NCBI RefSeq assembly: GCF_001654495.1
Contig: NZ_CP015849.1
Span: forward strand, 7,295,001 to 7,359,000
DNA length: 64,000 nucleotides
Source of the DNA: Streptomyces sp. SAT1
GTDB taxonomy: Bacteria; Actinomycetota; Actinomycetes; Streptomycetales; Streptomycetaceae
Reading direction: 5' to 3'
Within the stretch, counting starts at the first letter, position 1. Each line of letters begins with the position of its first letter. Below the pieces are notes generated by a model that ran no database searches, was not told the DNA's origin, and was given only the letters and a program-made list of their open reading frames with translations. The translations under genes and the position numbers were made by a program. This document shows positions 16,797 through 26,132 of the stretch, piece after piece.

Positions 16797-17072
16797 GTGA
16801 CCGAGAACCGCGACGTCGTGTGCAAGGTCGAGTACGAGCCACCCGCGGACGAACTGGAGGAGGTGCTCGCCGCCGTCATCGCGGAGGTGCTGGACGTCGA
16901 CCAGGTCGGCCGGCGCGACAGCTTCTACGACCTCGGCGGCGCGTCGCTGTCGGCCATCCGGATCTGCGCCCGCATCGAACGCCGCCTCGGCATCCGCGTC
17001 GACCCCGCATGGCTGCTCGAACACGACGAACTGGCCGACTTCGCCGAGCAGATCAGGCTCGGTGCCGCGTGA
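16797..17072 (+). CDS. Discrete peptidyl carrier protein
   Basis: A 91-residue single-domain carrier protein with the phosphopantetheine attachment motif FYDLGGASLSAIRI (serine of GGAS). AGGAG lies just upstream of GTG 16797. The stop overlaps the start of a free-standing adenylation protein, so the two are probably made together and form an A/PCP loading pair. A discrete C protein follows. Such split modules often activate one amino acid for a coupling or tailoring step. Confidence 0.93.
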   Translation: MTENRDVVCKVEYEPPADELEEVLAAVIAEVLDVDQVGRRDSFYDLGGASLSAIRICARIERRLGIRVDPAWLLEHDELADFAEQIRLGAA

Positions 17073-18595
17073 GCGAGCCGACGAACACGCCGCCGCTGCG
17101 CAGTGTGCACGCCGCGGTCATGGAGCACGCCGCCACGGCACCCCGCGACCTCGCCCTGGTGCACGGCGGCGAACGCATCGACTACCGGACCCTCACCGAC
17201 GCGGCGGCGGCACTGGCCGGGCAGCTCACCGCATGGGGCGTACGGCCCGGCGACATCGTCCCGCTGCTGGTACCGCGCGGCGCCCAACTGGTCGCCCTCC
17301 AGCTCGGCGTGCTGATGAGCGGCGCCGCCTACGCCACCCTCGACCCGCGCTGGCCCGCCCCCCGCGTCGAGTCGATCCTCCGCCAGCTCGACCGCCCGGT
17401 CGTCGTCGGCCGTCCCGGCGGCGAACCCCTCGGCGTCACCCGGGCCCTCGACCCGGTCCCCCTGGCCGCGATCGCCGGGGCCGCGCGGGCGGACCGGCCC
17501 GAGCCGGCGCATGTCGCCCTGGACGATGTGGCCATGGTGTTCTTCACCTCGGGCAGCACAGGTATCCCCAAGGGTGTGCTCATACCCCACCGGGCGGTCA
17601 CCCGGATGTTCGGACCGGGCGGCCTGGACGGTTTCGGACCCGGACACATCACCCCACAGGTCGCGCCCGCCGCCTGGGACATGTACGCCTTCGAGCTGTG
17701 GGGCCAGCTCACCACCGGCGGCGCCGTGGTCGTCGTCGACGAGAACCACCTCATGCCCAGCCGGCTGCGCTCCCTCGTCGCCGACGAGCAGATCGACACG
17801 GTCTGGCTCACGACCTCGCTGTTCAACCTGGTCGTCGACGAGGACCTGGACGCCTTCGAGGGGCTGAAGACGCTCTACGTCGGCGGCGAGAAGCAGTCCC
17901 CCCGCCATGTCGAGATGTTCCTGCGGCGCTTCCCCTGCCTGCCCCTGTGGAACGGCTTCGGCCCGGCCGAGAACTGCATGCTCACCACGGTCCACCGGAT
18001 GGGACCGGGCGACAGGAACGCCCCCGCGGGCATCCCGGCGGGTGTGCCGGTGCCCGGCACCACGGTGATCCTGCTGCGCGAGGACGGCTCACCGGCACCG
18101 CGCGGCGAACGCGGTGAGATCGTCGCACTCGGCCCCGGAGTGGCCCTGGGCTACCTCAACGACGATCTCCTCACCCGCGAGAGGTTCCCGGAACTGCGCG
18201 TGGCGGGCGAGAAGCGCCGCGCCTACCGCACCGGCGACATGGGAGTGTTCGACGACGACGGCGTCCTGCACTTCCACGGCCGCCGGGACCGGCAGGTCAA
18301 ACTGAGCGGCAACCGGATCGAACTCGGCGACATCGAGGCCGCCGCGTCCACCGTCCCGCAGATCCGCACCTGCGCCGCCGTGGCGCGCACGGACGAGGGC
18401 GGCACCGTCGCACACATCGCGCTGGTCTACACCCTCGCCGAGGGCGGCGAGCTGACCCCGCGGGAGCTACGCGCGGCACTCGGCGCACTGCTTCCCGCCT
18501 ACGCCGTCCCCGGCAGGTTCGAGCAACTGGACGACCTGCCCCGCAGGGAGAACGGCAAGGTCGACCTGCCCGCTCTGGAGAGGCGCCGGGTGTGA
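17069..18595 (+). CDS. Discrete NRPS adenylation protein
   Basis: A 508-residue stand-alone adenylation domain with all core motifs: FFTSGSTGIPKG (A3), a GFGPAEN variant of A5, YRTGDMG (A7), GRRDRQVKLSGNRIELGDIE (A8) and RRENGKVD with the A10 lysine. Specificity positions read by hand against PheA give approximately D-M-F-W-Y-G-G-M-L-K. The D-x-F-W-x-G-G frame recalls valine-type pockets, but three positions are unusual, so the substrate is uncertain. It likely charges the preceding discrete carrier protein, whose stop it overlaps; its own stop overlaps the C-protein start. Confidence 0.92.
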   Translation: MSEPTNTPPLRSVHAAVMEHAATAPRDLALVHGGERIDYRTLTDAAAALAGQLTAWGVRPGDIVPLLVPRGAQLVALQLGVLMSGAAYATLDPRWPAPRVESILRQLDRPVVVGRPGGEPLGVTRALDPVPLAAIAGAARADRPEPAHVALDDVAMVFFTSGSTGIPKGVLIPHRAVTRMFGPGGLDGFGPGHITPQVAPAAWDMYAFELWGQLTTGGAVVVVDENHLMPSRLRSLVADEQIDTVWLTTSLFNLVVDEDLDAFEGLKTLYVGGEKQSPRHVEMFLRRFPCLPLWNGFGPAENCMLTTVHRMGPGDRNAPAGIPAGVPVPGTTVILLREDGSPAPRGERGEIVALGPGVALGYLNDDLLTRERFPELRVAGEKRRAYRTGDMGVFDDDGVLHFHGRRDRQVKLSGNRIELGDIEAAASTVPQIRTCAAVARTDEGGTVAHIALVYTLAEGGELTPRELRAALGALLPAYAVPGRFEQLDDLPRRENGKVDLPALERRRV

Positions 18596-19896
18596 TGCGC
18601 GCATTCCCGCAGACCTTCGAGCAAGAGGCGCTCTGGATCGCCGAACAGTTCATGCCGGACCCCTCGCCGTTCCTGGAGACATGGGCGCAGTACATCGCCG
18701 GACCGCTCGACGTACCGGCCCTGGAACGCGCCCTGGCCGCGCTGGTGGGACGGCACGCCGCGTTGCGCACCCGGTTCGAGCTGGACGACACCGGCGCGGT
18801 ACAGCGCATCGACCCGGTCGGCACCGTCCCCCTGGAACGGCTCCCGTGGCCCGGCGGAGACCTGCACGACACCCTGCGCCGGGCCGGCCGGCGCCCCCTC
18901 GACCTGACCGTGTCACCGGCCAGGCTGACGCTGTACGACTACGCGCCCGACGAACACGTGCTGCTGCTCCAGATCCACCACATCGCCGTCGACGACGCCT
19001 CCCTGGCACTGCTCGACCACGAGCTGTCCGCCCTGTACACCGAGGAGACCGGCGGCGAACCGGCGAAGCTCACCCCGCCGGCCCTGACACTCGGCGAGCA
19101 CGCCGTCCGGGCGCGGGCGGCCGGGATCGCGCCGCGGGACCTCGCCTTCTGGGCCGACTACCTGGACGGGGCACCGCCGCTCACCCACCTGCCGCCCCGG
19201 ATCCGCCCGGCGGCCGCCCGGCGCGGCCCCGACTGCGACTGCGTGCGCGCCACCGTCCCCGCCGAGCTGGGCAGGGCCGTCCGCACCGCGGCCCGTACGC
19301 TGCGCACCACGCCCCATGTGCTGATGAGCGCCTGCACGGCCGTCACCGCGGCGGCGGTGAACGGCGAGGACATCGTCATCGGCATCCCGGTGTCCCGGCG
19401 CGGCGAACCGGACCTCGACGACGTCTTCGGCTGTCTGACCGACCTGCTGCCGGTACGGTTCCAGGTCCCCGAGCGGGCCACGTTCGCCGAGGTGTGCGCC
19501 GCCGCGAAACGCAGCTCGCTGGACGTGCTGCGGCACCGCCAGGTGCCCTACGCCATGCTCGGCGGCGGTGTCACCCGGACCCGGGGAGTGCTGTCCGGCG
19601 AGCACCTGGGCCGAATCTGCCTCGTCCTCGACGAGATCCCGAGCAGGCTGACGCTGCCGGGACTGCGCTGCGAACGGGTGCACGTGGCGGGCGCCTCGGC
19701 GAAGTTCGACTGGCTCCAGTACGTCGTCGCCGACGGCGAGGGCTGGAACGTGCGGGCCGACTACGCCACGGATTACTTCACCGCCGACGAGGCGGTGGAC
19801 ATGCTCCAGCAGTGGCTGACCGTCCTGACGACGGCCGCCGACGACCCCCACGTACCGGTGCGGACCCTGTTCGACAGGCTGGCCGAGATCGGATGA
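18592..19896 (+). CDS. Discrete NRPS condensation protein
   Basis: A 434-residue free-standing condensation domain. The active-site motif reads HHIAVDDASL, that is HHxxxD with Asp in place of the usual Gly, so the catalytic second histidine is present. An early FEQEALWIAEQF resembles the C1 region, and FGCLTDLLPVRF resembles a later C-domain core. It probably joins the amino acid on the discrete PCP to an acceptor, such as the azabicyclic amino acid on the first A-PCP protein. GTG 18592 (eight bases after GGAGAGG, GTGA overlap) is chosen; ATG 18595 is an equal alternative. Confidence 0.9.
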   Translation: MMRAFPQTFEQEALWIAEQFMPDPSPFLETWAQYIAGPLDVPALERALAALVGRHAALRTRFELDDTGAVQRIDPVGTVPLERLPWPGGDLHDTLRRAGRRPLDLTVSPARLTLYDYAPDEHVLLLQIHHIAVDDASLALLDHELSALYTEETGGEPAKLTPPALTLGEHAVRARAAGIAPRDLAFWADYLDGAPPLTHLPPRIRPAAARRGPDCDCVRATVPAELGRAVRTAARTLRTTPHVLMSACTAVTAAAVNGEDIVIGIPVSRRGEPDLDDVFGCLTDLLPVRFQVPERATFAEVCAAAKRSSLDVLRHRQVPYAMLGGGVTRTRGVLSGEHLGRICLVLDEIPSRLTLPGLRCERVHVAGASAKFDWLQYVVADGEGWNVRADYATDYFTADEAVDMLQQWLTVLTTAADDPHVPVRTLFDRLAEIG

Positions 19897-19915
19897 CGTC
19901 CAGAAGGAGAGCGAC

Positions 19916-20497
19916 ATGCCGGTGAGAACTGAGCCGCGATCCGGTCCGGAGCGGCGCGCCTGCGACTGCGGTGCGACGGTGTGGCTGACGGGCCTGCCCA
20001 GCTCGGGCAAGACGACGATCGCCCGCGCCGTGGCCGGACACCTCCGCGGCGCAGGACGCAGGGTGGAGGTGCTCGACGGTGACGAACTGCGCGAGACCCT
20101 CTCCTCGGGTCTGGGATTCACCCGCGCGGACCGGCACACCAACGTGCAGCGCATCGGCCTGGTCGCCGAAGTGCTCGCCCGCAACGGCGTCCTGGTGCTG
20201 GTGCCGGCCATCGCGCCCTACGCCGACAGCCGGCAGGCGGTGCGGCGACGACACCAGGCGTCCCACACCCCCTACCTGGAAGTACATGTCGCCACACCTT
20301 CGAGCACCTGCTCCCGGCGCGACGTGAAGGGCCTGTACGCCAGACAGGCGGCGGGCGAGCTGTCCGGACTCACCGGTGTCGACGACCCGTACGAGGTCCC
20401 GGAAGCCCCTGATCTGCGCATACCCGCACATGTGCAGTCCGTCGCCGAATCGGCGTCGGCTCTGCTGAGCCTGCTGGGGGAAAGGCGGCTGACATGA
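19916..20497 (+). CDS. cysC: Adenylylsulfate (APS) kinase
   Basis: A 193-residue APS kinase that phosphorylates adenylylsulfate to PAPS. It shows the P-loop TGLPSSGKTTIA, the substrate segment LDGDELRETLSSGLGFTRADR, and the NVQRIG block of the family. AGAAGGAGA precedes the ATG. With CysD and CysN it gives a complete sulfate-to-PAPS route inside the cluster. No PAPS reductase or sulfite reductase is next to it, so the purpose is sulfonation rather than sulfur assimilation. Confidence 0.93.
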   Translation: MPVRTEPRSGPERRACDCGATVWLTGLPSSGKTTIARAVAGHLRGAGRRVEVLDGDELRETLSSGLGFTRADRHTNVQRIGLVAEVLARNGVLVLVPAIAPYADSRQAVRRRHQASHTPYLEVHVATPSSTCSRRDVKGLYARQAAGELSGLTGVDDPYEVPEAPDLRIPAHVQSVAESASALLSLLGERRLT

Positions 20498-21426
20498 GTT
20501 CCCGTCACACCGGCCTGGACATGGGCCATCTCTACGCCCTCTCGCATCTGGACGCGTTGGAGTCGGAGGCGGTGCACATCTTCCGTGAGGTGGCGGGGGA
20601 GTTCGAGAATCCGGTGATCCTGTTCTCCGGGGGCAAGGACTCGATCCTGATGCTGCGTCTGGCGTTGAAGGCGTTCGCGCCTGCGCCGGTGCCGTTCGCG
20701 CTGCTGCATGTGGACACCGGTCACAACTTCCCCGAGGTGCTGGCCTACCGGGACCGCACGGTGGAGCGGTACGGGCTGCGGCTGCACGTGGCGTCGGTGC
20801 AGGACTACATCGACCGGGGTGTGCTCCGCGAACGCGCGGACGGGACGCGCAATCCGCTGCAGACGCTGCCGCTGACGGAGAGGATCCGCACCGAGCGGTT
20901 CGACGCGGTGTTCGGCGGGGGGCGCCGCGACGAGGAGAAGGCACGGGCCAAGGAGCGGGTGTTCTCGCTGCGCGACGAGTTCTCCCAGTGGGACCCGCGC
21001 CGCCAGCGCCCCGAGCTGTGGAACCTCTACAACGGGCGCCACGCACCGGGCGAGCACGTACGCGTGTTCCCGCTGTCGAACTGGACCGAGCTGGACGTGT
21101 GGCAGTACATCGCCCGCGAGGGCATCGACCTGCCCGCCATCTACTACGCGCACGAACGCGAGGTGTTCGAGCGGGGCGGCATGTGGCTGACCGCCGGACA
21201 GTGGGGCGGCCCCCGCGAGGGCGAGAGGGTGGAGAAGCGGCAGGTCCGCTACCGCACGGTCGGCGACATGTCCTGCACCGGCGCCGTCGACTCCGACGCC
21301 ACCACCATCGAGAAGGTCATCACCGAGATCGCCGCCTCCCGCCTGACCGAACGCGGCGCCACCCGCGCCGACGACAAGCTCTCCGAAGCCGCGATGGAAG
21401 ACCGCAAACGCGAGGGGTACTTCTAG
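20494..21426 (+). CDS. cysD: Sulfate adenylyltransferase subunit 2
   Basis: A 310-residue ATP-sulfurylase small subunit. Visible are ILFSGGKDSILMLRLALKAF (PP-loop), LLHVDTGHNFPEVL, GGGRRDEEKARAKERVFSLR and a LSNWTELDVWQYI segment, all characteristic of CysD. It overlaps cysC by ATGA. The first part of the gene has more G-ending and fewer C-ending codons than its neighbours (for example around 20520-20700), which may point to a different origin from the surrounding cluster genes. Confidence 0.95.
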   Translation: MSSRHTGLDMGHLYALSHLDALESEAVHIFREVAGEFENPVILFSGGKDSILMLRLALKAFAPAPVPFALLHVDTGHNFPEVLAYRDRTVERYGLRLHVASVQDYIDRGVLRERADGTRNPLQTLPLTERIRTERFDAVFGGGRRDEEKARAKERVFSLRDEFSQWDPRRQRPELWNLYNGRHAPGEHVRVFPLSNWTELDVWQYIAREGIDLPAIYYAHEREVFERGGMWLTAGQWGGPREGERVEKRQVRYRTVGDMSCTGAVDSDATTIEKVITEIAASRLTERGATRADDKLSEAAMEDRKREGYF

Positions 21427-21428
21427 AG

Positions 21429-22745
21429 ATGACCACCGTGACACCCGAACACCTCGCGGCCACCACCCTGCTGCGCTTCGCCACCGCCGGATCCGTCGAC
21501 GACGGCAAGTCCACCCTCGTCGGCCGCCTCCTGCACGACTCCAAGTCCGTCCTCACCGACCAGCTCGAAGCCGTCGAACGCGCCTCCGCCGGCCGCGGCC
21601 AGGACGGACCCGACCTGGCCCTGCTCACCGACGGCCTGCGCGCCGAGCGCGAGCAGGGCATCACCATCGACGTCGCCTACCGCTACTTCGCCACCCCCCG
21701 ACGCCGCTTCATCCTGGCCGACACCCCCGGACATGTGCAGTACACCCGGAACATGGTCACCGGCGCCTCCACCGCCGAACTCACCGTGATCCTCGTCGAC
21801 GCCCGCAACGGCGTCGTCGAGCAGACCCGCCGCCACGCCGCCATCGCCGCGCTGCTCCGCGTCCCGCACGTGGTGCTGGCGGTGAACAAGATGGACCTGG
21901 TGGGCTACCGGGAGCCGGTGTTCGCGGCCATCGCGAAGGAGTTCACGGCGTACGCGACGGAGCTGGGCGTCCCCGAGGTCACGGCCGTCCCGATCTCCGC
22001 GCTGGCCGGGGACAACGTGGTGGAGCCCTCCGCGGTCATGGACTGGTACGGCGGACCCACCGTCCTCGAACACCTGGAGACCGTCCGGCTGGGCGACACC
22101 TCGGCGAGCGGGCCTTCCCGCTTTCCCGTGCAGACGGTCATCCGGCACGGCGGGGAACGCCACTACGCCGGGCAGCTGCTCAGCGGCCGGCTCCGGGTCG
22201 GAGACACCGTGACGGTGCAGCCCTCCGGCCGCGTCACCACCATCACCTCGCTCGACGTCCTCGGACAGCCGGCGGACGCCGTGTGCGCGGGCCGGTCCCT
22301 CAGTGTGCGGCTCGCGGACGAACTCGACGTCGGGCGCGGCGACATGCTCACCGCCGGACCGCGGCCGCCCCGGATCGCCAAGGAGACCGGGGCCACCGTC
22401 TGCCATGTCGCGGACACCCCGCTGACCGTCGGCCACCGGGTGCTCCTCAAGCACACCACACGCACCGTGAAGGCGATCGTCACGGAGATCCCCTCGCGGC
22501 TCACCCTCGACGACCTCTCCCAGCATCCCGAACCTGGGCAGCTCGTCGCCAACGACATCGGCCGGGTGCGGGTCCGCACCGCCGAACCGCTCGTCCTCGA
22601 CTCCTACGCCGACTCGCGGCGCACCGGCTCGTTCCTGCTGATCGACCCCGCCGACGGCACCACGCTCGCGGCCTGCATGGTGGGCGACGCGTTCGCGACC
22701 CGGGCCGCGGGACCGGCCGCCGACGGCGACGGGTGGGACTTCTAG
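21429..22745 (+). CDS. cysN: Sulfate adenylyltransferase subunit 1 (GTPase)
   Basis: A 438-residue GTPase subunit of ATP sulfurylase. Motifs are GSVDDGKSTLVGRLL (G1), DTPGHVQYTRNMVTGAS (G3), NKMD (G4), and an EF-Tu-like beta-barrel C-terminus ending near DSYADSRRTGSFLLID, characteristic of CysN. There is no C-terminal APS-kinase fusion, consistent with the separate cysC. It starts two bases after the cysD stop. It is the last gene I would assign with confidence to the azabicycle cluster. Confidence 0.95.
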   Translation: MTTVTPEHLAATTLLRFATAGSVDDGKSTLVGRLLHDSKSVLTDQLEAVERASAGRGQDGPDLALLTDGLRAEREQGITIDVAYRYFATPRRRFILADTPGHVQYTRNMVTGASTAELTVILVDARNGVVEQTRRHAAIAALLRVPHVVLAVNKMDLVGYREPVFAAIAKEFTAYATELGVPEVTAVPISALAGDNVVEPSAVMDWYGGPTVLEHLETVRLGDTSASGPSRFPVQTVIRHGGERHYAGQLLSGRLRVGDTVTVQPSGRVTTITSLDVLGQPADAVCAGRSLSVRLADELDVGRGDMLTAGPRPPRIAKETGATVCHVADTPLTVGHRVLLKHTTRTVKAIVTEIPSRLTLDDLSQHPEPGQLVANDIGRVRVRTAEPLVLDSYADSRRTGSFLLIDPADGTTLAACMVGDAFATRAAGPAADGDGWDF

Positions 22746-22820
22746 GATGGGCGGACCGGCGGGCGCAGGACGACCACGGGCGGGTCGCCCGAGGGGACCG
22801 CCAGAAGTGGGGGAGAGCCT

Positions 22821-23366
22821 GTGATCGTCTGGGTGAACGGCGCGTTCGGCAGCGGGAAGACCACGCTGGTCGAGGAGTTGCGTCTGCGCCGGCCCGACGC
22901 GCTGGTCTTCGACCCGGAGCTGGTGGGCTTCGTCCTGCGCCGGATCGTGGAGGTGCCGACCGGTGACTTCCAGGACCTGCGGCAGTGGCGGCGCCAGGTC
23001 GTCAGCATGGCCGTGGGCCTGGTGGAGGAGTACGGGCGCCCCGTCCTGGTGCCGATGACCCTGGTGAACCCGGCCTACCTCGACGAGATCCTCGGCGCCC
23101 TGAAGGACGCGGGCGTCGAGGTGCACCACTTCTTCCTCCAGGTCCCCGAGGACGTCCTCGTCGGGCGGATCGAGGGGCGCAGTCTCACCCCGGACGATCC
23201 CGCCAAGGACGCGGAGGTCCGCGCCTGGTGCAGAGCCAGGATCGCGTCGTGCCTGGCCGTGGTGGACGCCCTGCCGCGGGACACCGTGCTGCTGGACGGC
23301 CGGTCGGCGCCGTCCGAGCTGGCCGACGCCGTGCTCGCGCGGATCCCCCGGGCTCAGGGGAGCTGA
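22821..23366 (+). CDS. TmrB-like P-loop ATP-binding protein
   Basis: A 181-residue protein strikingly like the tunicamycin-resistance protein TmrB in layout. It opens with VIVWVNGAFGSGKTTLVEEL (P-loop), then FDPELVGFVLRRIV, DFQDLRQWR, LVPMTLVNPAYLDEI and VHHFFLQVPEDVL. TmrB is a membrane-associated ATP-binding protein that binds tunicamycin. Homologues are frequent in Streptomyces and many lie outside clusters, so whether this one belongs to the azabicycle cluster is open. It ends six bases before the convergent next gene. Confidence 0.85.
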   Translation: MIVWVNGAFGSGKTTLVEELRLRRPDALVFDPELVGFVLRRIVEVPTGDFQDLRQWRRQVVSMAVGLVEEYGRPVLVPMTLVNPAYLDEILGALKDAGVEVHHFFLQVPEDVLVGRIEGRSLTPDDPAKDAEVRAWCRARIASCLAVVDALPRDTVLLDGRSAPSELADAVLARIPRAQGS

Positions 23367-23372
23367 GTCCGC

Positions 23373-24281
23373 TCAGCGCTGTCGGCGGGCCCGGCGGCGG
23401 GCGCCCAGCAGGACCCGCAGCGCCCCCGCCACGGGCGGCTTCGCCGATCCGCGCAGCAGCCCGGTGCCGCGCGCCAGCGCCGCGTCCGCCGTCAGCAGCT
23501 CGATGTCGATCAGCGCGCCGATCAGGGCGCTGTACGGGGACGAGGTGAGGACGGGCAGCTCCCGGGCGGTGAGCAGATCCGCTCGGGCCGCTTCGACCTG
23601 ATGCCGGACCAGTGCACCGACGCCCGGCGAGGCCCGTCCGGCGGCGATGTCCCGCGCCGTGACGGAGAAGCGCTCCAGCGTCCGTGCCGGGACACCGGTC
23701 CGCCCCTCCCGCGCGTCCTCGGCGAGGTCGTTGACGAAGTCCAGCCGCTGGGTGCCGTCGACGAGCGTGCGGCAGGCGGTCCGGTACGGCCCGTCGTCCC
23801 CCTCCGGCGCCAGCAGGATGCCGACCAGCAGGAAGGCGGGCATCGAGTAGGCGTCCAGGTAGGCCTGGTAGTCCGCCTCGTCGGCGAACCCGGTGAACTC
23901 GAGTTCCGCGTCGGCGGTGGACAGATACTCCTCGACCACGTCCCGCAGCCGCGGACGGGCGCCGATCGTGTGCATCAGCGCGCGGATCATGGGATCCGTG
24001 CTCCGCCCGGTCGCCAGCGCCTCGCGCACGTCCCGCCGGAACGCCCCCCACGCCTCGGCCCGCCGGGGCTTGGGGCCGGTGTCCAGCAGATCGTCGCCGT
24101 GATGCATCACCGCCGTAGCCGCCACCACGTGCGGCAGCAGCGGCCGGGGCAGCAGCGTCCTCGCCGCCAGGTACGCACTGCGCCGGAAGCGCGCCACCAG
24201 GTCCCGCTGTGCGCCGTAGTCGCTGCGCAACCCCGGCTCCCGTATTCCCGCCGCGTCCAGGGACCGGCTCCATGCGCTCAT
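23373..24281 (-). CDS. Squalene/phytoene synthase-family protein
   Basis: A 302-residue all-helical trans-prenyltransferase of the head-to-head family. Both acidic motifs appear: HHGDDLLD in the first third and DFVNDLAED in the second half. These would bind the magnesium ions holding prenyl diphosphates. No other carotenoid or hopanoid genes are nearby, so it is an orphan in this window and its substrate is unknown. The ATG at 24281 faces the catalase gene across about 240 bp that hold no further gene. Confidence 0.85.
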   Translation of the reverse strand: MSAWSRSLDAAGIREPGLRSDYGAQRDLVARFRRSAYLAARTLLPRPLLPHVVAATAVMHHGDDLLDTGPKPRRAEAWGAFRRDVREALATGRSTDPMIRALMHTIGARPRLRDVVEEYLSTADAELEFTGFADEADYQAYLDAYSMPAFLLVGILLAPEGDDGPYRTACRTLVDGTQRLDFVNDLAEDAREGRTGVPARTLERFSVTARDIAAGRASPGVGALVRHQVEAARADLLTARELPVLTSSPYSALIGALIDIELLTADAALARGTGLLRGSAKPPVAGALRVLLGARRRARRQR

Positions 24282-24519
24282 GATCGCATCGTAGGCGCAC
24301 TGCCTGAAGTCCGGCCACGCACGGTCCCTCGGCCCACTTCACACGTATGCTGAGGGCCAGCCGAAGACATGTGTTTCGGGAACCCGGCCCGACAGGGACG
24401 ACGTCCGCTATAGGGTGTGCGCAGATGTGAGGCGCGGGCACACATACACGGGTACCCGGCCGACCGGGACCACCGGGCCGTGAGCCATGCCGAGAACCAC
24501 TTCCACCGAGGAGCGAGCA

Positions 24520-25983
24520 GTGCCCGAGAACAGCCAGAGGCCCCTGACCACGGTCGCCGGTGCGCCGGTCCCCGACAACCAGAACTCCCTGACGTCCGGC
24601 CCGCGTGGTCCGATGCTCCTCCAGGACGTGTGGTTCCTGGAGAAACTCGCCCACTTCGACCGCGAGGTCATCCCGGAGCGCCGGATGCACGCCAAGGGCT
24701 CCGGCGCGTTCGGCACCTTCACCGTGACCCATGACATCACGCGGTACACCAGCGCGAAGATCTTCTCCGAGGTCGGCAGGCAGACGCAGTTGTTCGCGCG
24801 GTTCTCGACCGTCGCGGGCGAGCGCGGCGCGGCCGACGCCGAGCGCGACATCCGCGGCTTCGCCGTGAAGTTCTATACGGACGAGGGCAACTGGGACCTG
24901 GTGGGCAACAACACCCCGGTGTTCTTCTTCCGCGACCCGCTGAAGTTCCCCGACCTCAACCACGCGGTGAAGCGCGACCCGCGCACCAACCTCCGCGACC
25001 CCGAGAACAACTGGGACTTCTGGACCAGCCTCCCCGAGGCCCTGCACCAGGTCACGATCGTGATGTCCGACCGCGGCATCCCCGCCTCGTACCGGCACAT
25101 GCACGGCTTCGGATCGCACACCTACAGCCTGGTCAACGCCGACGGCGAGCGGTTCTGGGTGAAGTTCCACCACCGTACCCAGCAGGGCATCCGGAATCTC
25201 ACCGACGCCGAGGCCGAGGCACTGATCGGCAAGGACCGGGAGTCCCACCAGCGCGACCTGTTCGACGCCATCGAGCGGGGCGACTTCCCGAGGTGGAAGC
25301 TCTTCGTCCAGGTCATGCCGGAGGCCGAGGCCGAGCACTGCCGCTTCCACCCCTTCGACCTCACCAAGGTGTGGCCGAAGCAGGACCACCCGCTCATCGA
25401 GGTCGGTGAGTGGCAGCTCGACCGCAACCCCGAGAACTACTTCGCGGACGTCGAACAGGCCGCGTTCACCCCGGCCAACGTGGTCCCGGGCATCGGTTTC
25501 TCCCCGGACCGCATGCTCCAGGGCCGGCTCTTCTCCTACGGTGACGCCCAGCGCTACCGCCTCGGTGTGAACCACCACCAGATCCCGGTCAACGCCCCCA
25601 GGAACCCGGTGAACTCCTACCACCGCGACGGCGGCATGCGCGTGGACGGCAACCAGGGCGCCACCCCCGGCATCGAGCCCAACTCCTACGGCCGCTGGCA
25701 GGAGCAGCCCGCGTACCGCGAGCCGAGGCAGGCCGTGGGAGCCTTCGCCGACCGGTTCGACTTCCGCGAGGACGACGACAACTACTTCGAGCAGCCCGGC
25801 GACCTGTTCCGCCTGATGAGCCCCGAGCAGCGGCAGGCGCTCTTCGAGAACACCGCTCGGGCGATCGACGGCGCCTCGCGGCGGACCGTCGAGCGGCACA
25901 TCGCCAACTGCACCGAGGCCGACCCCGCCTACGGCGAGGGCGTCCGCAAGGCGATCGAGGCCCTGGCCGCCGGCGACCTCTGA
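24520..25983 (+). CDS. Monofunctional heme catalase (small-subunit clade)
   Basis: A 487-residue cytoplasmic catalase decomposing hydrogen peroxide. The distal catalytic histidine is in [11 protein letters not shown] (His57), the asparagine lies in the [11 protein letters not shown] region, and the heme-ligand tyrosine is in [15 protein letters not shown] (Tyr340). GTG 24520 is preferred because GAGGAG stands five bases upstream; an ATG at 24487 would add 11 residues without a ribosome site. Upstream, CTATAG near 24409 is a weak -10 candidate. A broken ankyrin gene follows, a pairing common in bacteria where the ankyrin protein supports catalase. Confidence 0.95.
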   Translation: MPENSQRPLTTVAGAPVPDNQNSLTSGPRGPMLLQDVWFLEKLAHFDREVIPERRMHAKGSGAFGTFTVTHDITRYTSAKIFSEVGRQTQLFARFSTVAGERGAADAERDIRGFAVKFYTDEGNWDLVGNNTPVFFFRDPLKFPDLNHAVKRDPRTNLRDPENNWDFWTSLPEALHQVTIVMSDRGIPASYRHMHGFGSHTYSLVNADGERFWVKFHHRTQQGIRNLTDAEAEALIGKDRESHQRDLFDAIERGDFPRWKLFVQVMPEAEAEHCRFHPFDLTKVWPKQDHPLIEVGEWQLDRNPENYFADVEQAAFTPANVVPGIGFSPDRMLQGRLFSYGDAQRYRLGVNHHQIPVNAPRNPVNSYHRDGGMRVDGNQGATPGIEPNSYGRWQEQPAYREPRQAVGAFADRFDFREDDDNYFEQPGDLFRLMSPEQRQALFENTARAIDGASRRTVERHIANCTEADPAYGEGVRKAIEALAAGDL

Positions 25984-26132
25984 GGCACGCCCGGCGCGGG
26001 CGCAGCCCGTCCACGCTGGGCCGGACCCGTTCCCGCACGACCGCCCCGTACGTACGACCACGATCACTTGTACGGGCATCTTCGCCCGTGACGACCGGAC
26101 CAGAAGGAGCCGCGCATGAGCGGAGGCGGACC

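Noticed and set aside
19916-22745. Assimilatory sulfate reduction operon
   Set aside because: PAPS reductase and sulfite reductase genes are absent, and the set lies in a cluster with a sulfotransferase.
24487-24519. ATG 24487 as catalase start
   Set aside because: No ribosome site, whereas GTG 24520 has GAGGAG at proper distance.
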